Shown here one piece after another: positions 46,862-58,976 of a DNA stretch of 64,000 nt. The position numbers and the translations under genes are program-made. Below the pieces are notes generated by a model. It saw only the letters and a program-made list of their open reading frames with translations. It did no database searches and was not told the origin of the DNA. Source of the DNA: Thermothelomyces thermophilus ATCC 42464 (taxonomy: Eukaryota > Ascomycota > Sordariomycetes > Sordariales > Chaetomiaceae); NCBI RefSeq assembly GCF_000226095.1, contig NC_016477.1, positions 1,488,001-1,552,000 of the forward strand. Reading direction: 5' to 3'. Position 1 is the first letter of the stretch. Every line of letters begins with the position of its first letter.

Positions 46862-49123
46862 ATAGTTCAAAACGGAGGTGACTTCGACCTCGACATCGAT
46901 ATAGCTACTAACGTTATAGCCGAACAGCTGCTTGCCTAGCTTGGTCAACTCTATTAGCGAATCTAGGAGTTAGACTAGAGAGATAAGGCTACTTAAGCTC
47001 GAATTAAGGAACTTGAGAACGGCGAAAAGCATTTGTAGAAATTAGTTAACGAGGCCTACACCAAAATCAAGGCACTCGAGGGCGCTAAAGCAAGCTATAT
47101 CAAGATCGAACTACCTGGTAAATATAGAGGAACTAAGGAGGATCTTATAGAATTCCTGATAAACCTCTGATCTTACTTCTAGCTTAATAATAATAAGTTT
47201 CTAAACGATAAAGCTAAAGTCCTCTATATAGCTATAAGACTAGAGGGTAAGGTACTTAGATAGTTTGAGCCTATATAGAATGACTATCTTACTAAGGAAG
47301 ATAAAGACGACTAAGATATATTTACGTAAGTAGTCTTTTGATCCTATAACTGTTTCGAAGAAGAGCTTTGGAAGGTTTTTAGTAATAAAGACGAGAAGAT
47401 TTATATATAAGAAAGACTTACTAATCTCTAATAGATTAAGTTAGTAGCCTCCTACGCTATATAATTTAGATAGGATATACTTAAGTCTTAGCTTAATAAC
47501 GAAGTATTAATATAACTATTTTATAATAGCTTAAAGGAAAGGGTTAAAGACAAGCTATATAAGTATAATCGGCCTAAAACTCTGGATAAATATATTATAT
47601 AGGCTATTAGAATTGATAATCGACTCTATATACGAGAGTAGTAGAAATAAAGTCGAAAGAACAGAACTATAGTTAAGGCTAACGATAAGAAAAAGCAAAC
47701 GTACGTTAATACCTTGTATAAGATATACCCTAGAGCTATAAATATAGATATAGCACAGAAGCAAGACTAGAAGAAGACGACTAAAGACAAGTCTAATGTT
47801 ACCTACTATAACTATAGAAAGAAAGGGCACTATAAGCGAGAATGTTAAAGCCTGAAGAAAGGGTAGAAGATAGTCCCTAGAAAGAAAATTATAACTATTG
47901 ACGAAACTACTAAGGACGTTATCAAAGTAGCGGCTATAAGCTATAAAGATAGGGGTAGTAATATAGATAGTTTTAGACATGACGGTAACGGTAAAGACAA
48001 ACAAGCACTGTACTCCGAACTAGTCACTATAGACCTAGAGATAGGTCTTGCCGAATAGGATATAGCAGGAGAATACGTACCGCTAATTTCGATTTTCCTA
48101 GCCTTGAGGCAGTAGGGTTTTATAGTCATATAGAGGTAGGATAGATTGTAGATAACTAATACCTAAGAAATCGAAAGACCTGGACCTAATGTTCTATTCC
48201 TCTAGGAACGAATTAAATGGTACTATAATAAAGTTTTCTAGCTTAATATGGAACTACGTAAACGGGATGGACGCTTGATTTGATTTGTCTAGTAGAGCGA
48301 TGAGATGAGGGACGAGACAAGGGAACTCTAATATATCGTAGAAACTATTAAAGAAGGATAGCCTATAATATATAATAGGCCTAATAGCTATACCAAGTAC
48401 CTTGATGACTAGTAACTTAGTAATGATATACGGAACCTAGAATACTAGTTTATATATATAAATCGCGGAAAAGATAAATATATATAGGAGAGCTACTAGA
48501 AGAAATACTCCTACTATAGTATTAGAGTACCTATAGTCCATATATAATAGGAAGGATTTAGGAAAGAATTCTAATACCTCCTAGGCAACGCTATATGACT
48601 ATATCCTCGATACAAGGCATATATATAAGTGCCCTAGTTCTAGTGTATGGTATATAGATGCCGATACTACTTCTACGATAAATTTGAAAACAATCACTAG
48701 CCAACCTAACAAGGAAATAAGAACGGAAGCTTACGTCCTATGGAATAGGTCTACGATATAGGAAACAGAGCGGCCGAATTACTCTAGAAGATCGAAGCCC
48801 GCGATCTAGAAGGCATTACGATAGTTCCAAAACGAGCCTAGCCTAGGTACTATAGAATAGGATAAGATATATAGGACTTGTGCTAGAGTAACGATTGCCT
48901 CTATTATATAGATGAAAAGAAATCGCGAATTTGGGAGCTTTAGATAAAGCTATAGTATATACGACGAAAAGTAAAACAGACTTAATGGTAGAAAGCCGTA
49001 AGCACTTAATGGCTTATAAAAATGAGTACGATTAACGAAGCCGCTATTAGCTAAATAACTAAAGAGGTTAGTACTAACCTAGGAAACAGGTTAGGGCCCT
49101 TTAAGGGGCCCGGAAACTATTAA
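46862..49123 (+). pseudogene. Element I gag, RIP-mutated
   Basis: Full-length remnant with the start as ATA at 46862 and TAA at 49121-49123. In-frame stops throughout. The 149-codon minus-strand ORF at 47555-48004 is a shadow. Confidence 0.87.
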
Positions 49124-52100
49124 CGCCCGTGTAGCGGCGAGTAGTAGCATAGTATAGGAGAAACTAGCATAAGAGACTACTATATCGAGACCTCCTAGCA
49201 GAAATATAGAAAATCGCTATAATCTTTAGACGATGGCGGCAAGATAAGCGACTATAGATAATAGTATAATGGAAACAGTACAAAATGCTTGTACTAGTGG
49301 ATAGTAGAGCAAAGATAAACCTGATTTCGCCGACGCTTGTAAATTAGCTATAGATACCTTAGAGAATAAAACAAAAGCATAGTATAGTTAAAAGGCTATT
49401 TCTAATATAATAGGTATATAGGGAAACCGAACCGATCGATATTACTATAGTAAGAAAGACTATAGTAGTTATATTTAGCATTATAAATATAGGTAACGAT
49501 AAAGATATAATATTAAGGTTACTATAATATAAAGATTACGACCTAGATATTAGCTAGAAGAATAATAGTTATCTATAACCCTAAATAGAGTTATATTCGA
49601 CTAGGGAGATAGGGAGCATATAAGGATCACGAGCGGACGATGCTTAGGGGAAGGCATATCCTATAGATCTACCGCAAGAGACGGACAATGGTAGACAGAC
49701 TACTACGGACTCTAGAAGAGGCAGTATAACAATATCGATATCGCGACAGGAGGAACAAGCTAAACCGCCGATAGCTGTTCTCTCCGTTGACAAATATAGA
49801 GCACTATAATAGGAGTAATAGGTTAAGATAGGAGAAATTGCTAGTATCGCTATAGATAGAACTAAGTTTGTATACTATTAGAAAACCGAGAGACGAGATA
49901 AGACTAGGGAAGTACTAAAAGAATACAAAGGACACCTAGCATTTGAACCGAAGTATCTAGAAGGGCTACTAGAATACGGCCCATAGGATTACGAGATCAA
50001 GCTTAAGGAAGGAGCATAACTAAAGTTCTTTAAGATCTATTATATAAGCTAGACTTAGAACGAAGAACTTAAGCGATATTTAGAGGAGAACCTTTAAAGA
50101 GGATATATCTGCCTGTCAATATCGCTAGCAGGCTACCTAATCCTATTTATACCTAAGAAATATAGAAAGCTATAATTATATATTAACTATTGGTAACTTA
50201 ACGAATAGACCGTGAAAAACTAATACCCGTTACCGCTAATCTTATAGCTCCGAGATTAGTTAGTAGGAGCCTAATATTTTACGCGTCTTGACTTACTATC
50301 GGCCTATAACTATATATAGATCAAAGAAGGCGACAAGTGGAAAACGGCCTTTAGGATACCCTATGGCCATTACGAGTACCTCGTTATACTATTTAGACTT
50401 ATAAACGCGCTAGCAACGTTCTAAGCCCTAATTAATCAAGCTATCCAACCCTTTCTCGATAAATTTACGGTATATTATCTTGATAATATACTTATCTTCT
50501 CTAAAACGATAGACAAATACTAGAAGCACATGAAAGTAGTGCTAGACGCGCTATACGTATATAAACTATTAGTTAACAAGGAAAAGAGCGAATTCTACGT
50601 CAGGAAAATGGTATTTTTAGGATATAAGATATTTCTAGAATAAATCTAGATAGAACCTTCAAAGGTTAAAGCTATTAAGAATTAGCTACGACCGATATTA
50701 ATTATAGAAGTATAAAGCTTTATTAGATTTATAAACTTCTACCAGATGTTCATTAGGAACTTTAGAGCGATTATACAATCTTTATACGAACTCACTAGGA
50801 AGAACGCTAAATTCTAATAGAAAGAATAGTATAAGCAAGCATTTACGTAGATCCGTGACGCTATTACTAAAGATCTAGTACTAGTACTACTAGATCCTAA
50901 GAAGCTATTCAAGGTAGAAATAGACGCTTTAGACTACGCCATCGGAGGACAATTAGGATAACAAGACAGATAAGGAAAGCTATATCCTATAGCCTTCTTT
51001 TCAAAGAAGCTTAATAGACTACGTCTTAATTATCTGATCTATAACAAGGAACTACCTACAATTATCAAAGCTTTTAAGGAATAGTAACTATACCTTAGTA
51101 ATATAATTAAACCGGTATAAGTATATATAGATTATAAGAACTTGTAATACTTTATGATGACAAAGGAGCTTAATAGACGACAAATACAATAGGCAGAATT
51201 CCTCGTAGAATTCAACTTCGAGATCTGCTATAAGAAGGGTAAAGAGAACGTACGAGCAAATATCTTAAGCCAACAAACGGATCATACAGAAGGACAAATG
51301 GAAACAACACTACTGTTGTTCAAGGAACAAACAGACGGAACGCTATATTATAAAACGTAGACACCTATAGAAGATAATCCACTTGACTTGTTCCTAGAGT
51401 GTTATATAATCTTTCGAGAAGAAAGGATTAACGAGATATAGTATTAAGTAGTACCTGGACTACTAGTACCTAACGGAGTAGAAGAAAGAGATAGGAAACT
51501 CTAGTACCGAGGCAAAGCATATATCTACGATAGGAATTAATAGCTACGAATGATTCGGGAACTCTATAAGTCGAAACTTGGAGGACACAAAGGAGTTACG
51601 AAGACTGTCGCACAAGTTAGGAAACACTATAACTTTCTATAGTTAACAGTATAAGTTAAGGAAGTCGTATAGAACTACGACATTTGTAATCGAAGCAAAA
51701 TGGTACAATATAAGCTATATAGGCTACTTTAGCTATTACTAATAGCTAACAAACTATAGAGTTTAGTTATAATACACTTCATTATAAAGCTACTAGAATC
51801 TAAGGATATAGCTATAGGAGTAACCTATAATGGTATTCTTACTATAGTAGATCGCCTAACTAAATAGGTATACTTCTTTCCCTATAAGGAGTCCGAGATA
51901 GTAAAATAGTTAGCAGATATAATCTATTAGCAAGTCACATTAGTATATGCTTAGCCACAAGAATGGATCACCGATAGAGACACTAAGTTCGCGTCGAAGT
52001 TCTAGCAAGCGTTAATATAATGATTAGGCATTAATAGCAAGCTGTTAACGGCATATCACCCGTAGACTAACGGACAAACAGAGCGACTAAACTAAGTTGT

Positions 52101-52990
52101 CGAGTAGTATCTCCGTTCTTACATTAACTACTAGCAAGACGACTAGGTCATACTATTGCTAATAGTATAACTTGCTTATAATATAACGCCAACGGAAATA
52201 ACTAAAGTTATACCGTTCTTTGCGAACTATAGATATAAAGTAGACCTTAGGCAAAGATTAGAGATTATAGTACTAAGAGCAACAGTTAAAGTAAAATAAA
52301 TGTATATATTATATAAAAAGCTTAAAAAGGAACTCGAGTTCATTAAGACTAGAATAAAGAACTACTACGATGAATATAGGCTTAAAGGACCTTGCTTAGA
52401 GAGGGGAGACAAAGTCTACCTAATTATATAGAACTTACAAACCAAACGACTAAGCACGAAGCTAGACTTTAAGAAGGTCGGACCCTTCGTCATTAAAGAA
52501 CGAATTTCGATATCTAACTATTGACTATTATTACCGTTATCTATATGACTATAGACAGATATTTTTTATATTTCACTTCTCAAACTAGTATTAAAGAATG
52601 CTAAGGTTATTACGTATATCGAAGCAAAGGACAAAGAGAAAGAATAGGACATCGAAGAGATTCTAGATTTATATATTATTAATAGAGAACTATAGTACCT
52701 AGTCAAATAGCTTAATTTCGAACTAGAAGATAACTTATAGGAACCTATTAAAAACCTAAATTGCCCTAAGAAACTAAAGTAGTTCTACTAGTAGAATCCT
52801 AACTAGCTATAAAAACCGGCTTTAAAGCCTATTCCCCGATAAAAAAAGAGGGGAACCCGCTAGAATTAGGACTAGGATCTAACCTAATCGACCCCTAATC
52901 AAGTACATCAAAAGCATCTAATGCCTAATCCTAACCTATAAGGGTCTACGTCTCTAATATCAGCGGAGGAGTATCTAGCTCTTCCTCCTC
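49087..52990 (+). pseudogene. Element I pol, RIP-mutated
   Basis: Complete order of protease, RT, RNase H, integrase and chromodomain by alignment with D. All domains are broken by stops. The C-terminal limit is approximate because the subfamily-2 3' region departs from D. Confidence 0.86.
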
Positions 52991-53541
52991 CTCTAGACGA
53001 GCTACGCTACGACGAAAAGCTTCGGTACCACGATCGTATAAGGATTACTATAAACGACGTAATCGACTTAAACGGCTTAACGTCTAAGCAAGTAATGCCT
53101 TGGTCTTAGCAATCTCCCTCGAAACCTTCTCCTGCTCTAATAAATTTAAAAGGACTAAAATAGTTAGTAACCTAAGACTATAAAGGAAAATAACAAGGAA
53201 CCTATAGGTATCTATAACGTTTAGACTACTATACTTCTTACCTATACAAATATAGTTTTAACACTTATTTAAACCTTCTATTATTATATGACACTTTTAT
53301 AGCTTCGTATTCTAATAATGCTTATAAGGTATAACGACTTTATAACCCTCTTACTTAATTTTAATTATAATAGTATATCGTTCGCGTTTAAGATCACGAC
53401 GATTCCTAAGAATATAATTAGCTATAGCAAAAGGAAGTTAACAGAAGAAGGACGTTACCTACTAGGAAAAGGGGGTATTAGTAGTACTTAAGACAAGTCA
53501 TAAGAAGCTTTTAGGTCGAAAGCCCTAAAGAGGGGGCATCG
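52991..53541 (-). pseudogene. Antisense gene remnant and polypurine tract of element I
   Basis: Same subfamily-2 sequence as 8784-9214. It is the reverse complement of the Cys-rich antisense frame, followed by the purine tract agagggggcatcg directly before the LTR at 53542. Too mutated to give a protein. Confidence 0.5.
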
Positions 53542-53860
53542 TGTTACGAGCCAACTATATACCGTGACCCGGTGGGGTATAGTAGGCTAAATGAGCCACT
53601 AATCAAGAAGGGCACGAAGCAAGGCTGACATAGGATCGCTAGGGAGCGCGGGCTACTACGGGCGAACAATTGCCAAAAAGGGAAAGATAGCAGAGGATAG
53701 CTAGCTACTAAAGGCAATCTAAGGATAGAATAGAAGGGGACTATAAGTAACTAACAGAAGTATATATATATATAAATAGTCACTTGTTATAGTAGACTCT
53801 AGGAGTTTACTAGTAATAGTAACCTATAATTATAGTACTTATACTAAGCATTGCTAATTA
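53542..53860 (+). repeat. Element I 3' LTR, truncated (319 bp)
   Basis: Begins TGTTACGAGCC and follows other subfamily-2 LTRs up to ttgctaatta. It then passes abruptly into inverted gag sequence at 53861. About 130 bases of the LTR end are missing. Confidence 0.88.
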
Positions 53861-55536
53861 TATAGGTACCCTAATGCTAAGGTAGGAATGTTTCTTTTAG
53901 TAGCTTTCCTATATATGCTTGTCTTTTCCATAGTTTATACATATAAACTAGTATTCTAGGTTCTATATATCGTTACTAAGTTACTAGTCGTTAAGGTACT
54001 CGGTATAGCTATTAGGCCTATTATATATTACAGGCTATTCTCCTTTAATAGTTTTTACGATACGTCGGAGTTCCCTCATCTTATCCCTTATCTTATCGCT
54101 CTACTAGGCAAGTTAAATCAAGCGTCTATCCCGTTTACGCAGTTCTATATTAAGCCGGAAAACTTTATTATAGTACCATTCGATTCGTTCCTAGAGGAAT
54201 AGAACATTAGGTCTAGGTCTTTCGATTCCTTAGGTGTCGGTTATCCACGATCTATCCTACCTCTATATAACTATAAAACCCTACTACCTTAAGGCTAGGA
54301 AAATCGAAATTGGTAGTATATACTCTCCTACCGTGTCCTATTTAGCAAGACCTATCTCTAGGTCTATAGTGACTAGTTCGGAGTACGGTGTTTGTTCGTC
54401 TTTACCGTTACTATCGTGTCCGAGACTATCTATATTACTGCCCCTGTCTTTGTAGCTTATGGCTGCTACTTCGATAACGTCCTTAGTAGTTTTATTAATG
54501 GCCGTAATTTTCTTTCTAGGGACTATCTTCTACTCTTTCTTTAGGCTTTAATATTTTTACTTATAATGCCCTTTCTTTATATAATTATAGTAGGTAACAT
54601 TAGACTTGTCTTTAGTTGTCTTCTTCTAGTCTTACTTCTACGCTATATCTATATCTATAGCTTTAAGATATATCCTATATAAGGTACTAATATATGCTCG
54701 CTTTTTCTTGTTATTAGCTTTAACTATAATTCCGTTTATTTGACCTTGTTTTTGCTACTCTTATATATAGAGTTAGTCATCGATTTTAATAGCCTATATA
54801 ATATATTTATTTAGAATCTCAGGCTAATTATACTTATATAGCTTATCTTTAACCTTTTCTTTTAAGCTATTATAGAATAGTTATATTAATACCTTATCAT
54901 TAAGCTAAGACTTAAGTATATCCTATCTAAACTATATAGCATAAGAGGCTATTAACTTAGTCTATTAGAAATTAGCAAGTCTTTCTTATATATAAATCTT
55001 CTTGTCTTTATCGCTAAAAACCTTCTAAAGCTCTTCTTCAAAACGGTCATAAGATCGAAAGACTACCTATATAAATACGTCTCGGTCGTCTTCATCTTCC
55101 TTAGTAAGATAGTCATTCTATATAAGCTCGAACTATCCAAGTACCTTGCCCTCTAGTCTTATAGCTATATAGAGGACTTTAGCTTTATTGTCTAGAAACT
55201 TGTCATTATTAAGCTAGAAGTAAGATCAAAGGTTTGTTAGGAATCCTATAAGATCCTCCTTAGTTCCTCTATATTTGCTAGGTAGTTCGATTTTAATATA
55301 GCTCGCTTTAGCGCCTTCGAGTGCCTTGACTTTGGTATAGGCCTCGTTAACTGGTTTCTATAAGTGCTTTTCGCTATTCTCGAGTTCCTTAATTCGAGCT
55401 TAAGTAGCCTTATCTCTCTAGTCTAACTCCTAGATTCGCTAATAGAGTTAGCCAAGCTAGGTAAGCAGCTGTTTAGCTATAACGTTAGTAGCTATATTGA
55501 TGTCGAGGTCAAAGTTACCTCTATTCTAAACTACAA
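53861..55536 (-). pseudogene. Element J gag fragment (N-terminal three quarters), RIP-mutated
   Basis: Reverse complement of gag from the middle of the C-terminal extension to the start. It includes the zinc-knuckle region near 54560-54600. No pol accompanies it. The plus-strand ORF at 54234-54455 is a shadow. Confidence 0.86.
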
Positions 55537-55561
55537 TAGAATAAAGGGAGTGATAGCAACG

Positions 55562-56014
55562 TATAATAAACCTAACTTAGACTTCTTCTAAAAGGGTTTA
55601 GATAAAGGTAGATTAAGTAAGACAAGTAGGTAGGTTGTCTAAGGGATTTGGTAAAGCTAAAGGGTTTATAATAATACTAGAGTTATCTCTTATAGTAATT
55701 AGCAATGCTTGGTATAAGTATTGTAATTGTAGGTTGCTATCACTAGTAAACTCCTAGAGTCTACTATAATAAGTGACTATTTATATGTATATATACTTCT
55801 GTTAGTTACTTATAGTCCCCTTCTATCCTGTCCTTGGATCGCCTTTGGTAGCTAGCTATCCTCTGCTATCTTTCCCTTTTTGGTAATTGTTTACCTGTAG
55901 TAGCCTATACTCCCTAGCAATCCTGTGTCAGCCTTGCTTCGTGCCCTTCTTGATTAGTAGCTCATTCAGCCTGTTACACCCTACCGGGTCGTGGTATATG
56001 GTTGGCTCGTGACA
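55562..56014 (-). repeat. Element J 5' LTR (subfamily 2, 453 bp)
   Basis: Reads TATAATAAACC (from TGTGACGAACC) at left and ends CTCGTGACA. This is the right-hand edge of the Gypsy cluster. Confidence 0.9.
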
Positions 56015-56494
56015 GTTATAGGCAGCAGGTATACGGCTAGGCAGGCAATTAAGCTAGGAAGGGCGTTAGGCCTTATAGTAGCTACTAGCAGTAGCTAAGT
56101 CATAGGTACCTAGGCTCTAGGAGCCCTCTATAGTATAGTTGCTAGTATATTATACTTACTAAGCTAGGCGATTATACCTTCGAGCTTTAGTAGCTTCTTA
56201 TCTACTCCCTTCTTCTAGTTAAAGGTAGCTATATAGTCATTATTTACAGCTATAGAAGTCTCTTATAATTGCCTAAGCTCTGCCTTGATCTGGTTAAGGG
56301 CCTTTATAATACTATTAGTAGCCTTATCCTATCTCTAGACTATAGTCTAAGCTAGCCTAAGAAGGTCGGCCTTAGTAGCTAGTTACCGGTATTTGGCAAA
56401 GTCCTTATTACTCTTGCCATCTTTAACTATGCCCTAGGTAGTGATGACCTATATAGGCGTAGGCTATAGGGCCTAAGGTTTTAGTAGTGTTAAA
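56015..56494 (-). pseudogene. RIP-mutated coding remnant, unknown coiled-coil protein
   Basis: On the minus strand one frame reads through about 150 codons whose interruptions up to the second half are nearly all TAG, as RIP makes from CAG. Readable pieces include KDGKSNKDFAKYR, LATKADLLRLA, ATNSIIKALNQIKAEL and KKGVDKKLLKLEGIIA, a helical, Lys/Glu/Gln-rich, coiled-coil-like composition. The frame continues from the hexapeptide repeat at 56495-56584. It does not match the Gypsy Gag. It must have been repeated to be RIPed, so another transposon or a gene family is likely. Not identified. Confidence 0.5.
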
Positions 56495-56584
56495 AGTCTA
56501 GTATAAGTTGGTAGTCTAGTGTAAGTTAGTAGTCTAGTGTAAGTTAGTAGTCTAGTGTAAGTTAGTAGTCTAGTATAAGTCGGT
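56495..56584 (-). repeat. 18-bp minisatellite, five units
   Basis: Unit agtctagtgtaagttagt repeated five times with small differences, plus a partial sixth. On the minus strand each unit encodes six residues, L-P/L-T-Y-T-R, in frame with the coding remnant to its left. Confidence 0.9.
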
Positions 56585-56589
56585 AGTCT

Positions 56590-57240
56590 TATATAATTAA
56601 ACTAACGACACCTTCTTTACTCCCTATATCACTAGCCCTCTTACTAGATAGAAAACATAGAAATAGGCTATATAAGAGGAACATTGTCAAGGAATTAGAT
56701 CTAGAAAGGAGATTAGGCAGTTGTTAACATTTTTTAGTTCAGTCTAATACTGCTAGTGTTATAGGATTTAACTGTCTATAGGTCAGATCGGACTGACCCA
56801 CCAATAGGGATGACAAGCCAGGGTCAACATATATTTAGACAGCTTCTCTAAGTGCCTTCGGCACTTAGAACAATCAACGCTTTTATCACCTACTTCTGCA
56901 GACCGTAACAGCTGGTTCAGGAGTACCGCCCATGGCGCGAACACCGCTGTGGTGTCGTACCTGTTTGCAGCCTTTCTAAGCTATACTGATTTGCAGCCAT
57001 CGAGCTGTAGCAGCTGGTGCGTCTTCAGAGGGCAGGGGATTAGGGCATCGGAGCAGCATCAGCTATGCCCGCGCCTCATTGGCCAGCTTTAGTACCACTT
57101 CGCATATATAAGACCGTCTCTCCCATTCTATTTTACTTTCTTCCCTCTTGTTCTTCCCTTCTCCTTTCCAAGAACACCAAGGTACCCTGACCTGCCCATT
57201 ATCCTACGCATCCTCTTAGCCACCACCAAATCCTAATTAA
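56590..57240. other. Transition region without a recognised gene
   Basis: RIP-like TA richness fades over this stretch. A small hairpin, gtgccttcggcac, occurs near 56849-56861. At about 57103-57112 there is a TATA-like catatataag followed by a CT-rich tract (57113-57177), an arrangement common in fungal promoters and in LTRs. No convincing reading frame is attached to it. Confidence 0.5.
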
Positions 57241-58976
57241 ATGCTGATCCCTCGTCTCGGCTTATCAAGACGGCTTAATTATACTAATAGGCTTCCGCTC
57301 CATAATTATGTAATTATCCGGACGGGGCCGGGCAATACCGTTCTCAATAATAGTGTATCAGGTACAAACCCTGGTGCAGATCTCCCGGCTTTCCTTCTCG
57401 ATCTTTCTGACGGGGTGGTGTCAATATCGTGAATCCTTACGCTCGCCATGTCTTTTTCCTGGCCCATTCGCTGAAGGGGCCTTGTGAACGGTCAGAACCC
57501 GACCGGCTTGACACAGTCGACCAGGGACCTGTTCTTGTCCGCTCCGGGAACCTGTCGGAACCACTGTCAGCTTTTGCTTTTTTTATAAAAAAAAATAAAA
57601 CGAGAAAATAGATAGGATAGGATCACTGCTGCTCACATTGTACACAATGGAAAACGAATCCCAGTGGGAGTCCGTGTGAGGCGCGTATCTAATTACCCGA
57701 CTAGGTTGATTATGGTCTGCACGGCGGCGTGGCTGATGATAGACAGCTTAATGACTTCGTAGCGCGACATTTATTAAGTAGTAGAGTTATTAATGTGTGG
57801 TATTCTTCTCCTTTCAATTTTTTTCTTTTTTTGTTTTCAACAAAAAGGAAAAAAAAACGAAATAGGGGCCCGCGGCTTACAGAGGAACAGAGCTCCAGTG
57901 GTCCGCAGACATCGAGGGGTTGGTACCCCTCAAACAGGATCTAGGTTCAAACCATCTAGGTGTTAGTAACAGACAACTGTTTACCGGGTACTCGGAAAGA
58001 AACTTGCAATGCCCAGCGACGTCGGCTTCGTGGCGCCCATAGTAGGTAGCAGTGGTGACAAGGAGCGGCAGCAGCAGTGAGGATGCACGGGAGAGGATGT
58101 CCTTGAAGAGCATGGCGACTGAAGAGTATGGTGCGCTCAGAGCAGATATAAGTGAACTGTCATGAGTCTTGTCGGTGACCATCTCAGGAACACCTTAGAT
58201 GCGGGAAGTGATTCGAGGAGGCATGCAGCCGTCGATGTCACATTGCAACGATTGCCTGCAACAGCTCGTTGTCTATTATCACCTTCGAGTCGGATCGGGG
58301 CTTAATAGCCATCGCGTAATCCCCCTGAAGACATATTATTTCTCTTCGCCGGCTACGATGGAATCCCATGGGTCAGAGACATGAAAAAATGCTCTCATAT
58401 CTGCTCAGCTCCTACATCGAGACATGGTCTGTTGACTGCCCGCGTTATTAGGCATGACGGGACCCTTGATGTAACCGTGAGATTTTGTTCCACTCCTCTC
58501 TCGCTCTAGCTCCGACGCTCATCCGTTCCCAGGTTTCCCGATAAAGCGTGAACACAAGAACCCGAAACCACCTCGCGTGCTTGGTCCCTGCATTCTTACA
58601 AGGCCGAAATCAAAAACCCGCCCATTCGGATGCGTGGGGACCGCATACGGTTTCGCATCTCATTGGGCCAACTCTGGTCCTCCGGAGAGTGTTATTGACT
58701 CGAAGCTGCGCAACCTAGGGCTCCCCGTCTGCAACTCAGCGTCCTGCTGCTCGCTGTATCCGGCTCCGCCGGGTGAACACAAGGACGGGCCGATGTTGCA
58801 TTGCCGCCAGGTAAGAGCCTCTGTCAGCTCCCCCTCGTGATCCAATTGCATGTATTATTATTGTACGGAGTGAGTCCGTACATGTAGTAATCAGTAGTGA
58901 TAGCGACCTGCCCACACCGAGGGTTCATTCCTGCTGTCAGGGCCGAGGCGGTAATTACCTGCGACTTCCGTCTCGA
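57241..58976. other. Intergenic region, no gene seen
   Basis: Several short ORFs (up to 101 codons) occur, but none shows domain features or splice signals that I trust. There are A/T-rich homopolymer patches near 57568-57605 and 57817-57862. Balanced base composition and no RIP bias. Confidence 0.5.

Larger units (their letters stand above)
46432..53860 (+). mobile_element. Element I: RIP-mutated chromovirus with truncated 3' LTR
   Basis: Subfamily-2 LTR, gag, pol, 3' region and a broken second LTR. It is inserted in H integrase with tacta on its left (46427-46431). The matching right-hand duplication is absent, because the 3' LTR breaks off at 53860 where an inverted gag fragment begins. 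Confidence 0.87.

Noticed and set aside
56495-56589. Short direct repeats that might suggest a CRISPR-like array
   Set aside because: Units are contiguous without spacers, and the context is eukaryotic. It is a minisatellite.
57241-57432. 63-codon ORF downstream of a TATA-like and CT-rich stretch
   Set aside because: Short, no recognisable features. The promoter-like context alone is not enough to call a gene.
57930-57960. GGTTCAAACC, resembling the B box of a tRNA gene or SINE
   Set aside because: No matching A box at the right distance, and the flanking bases do not form a T arm or acceptor stem.
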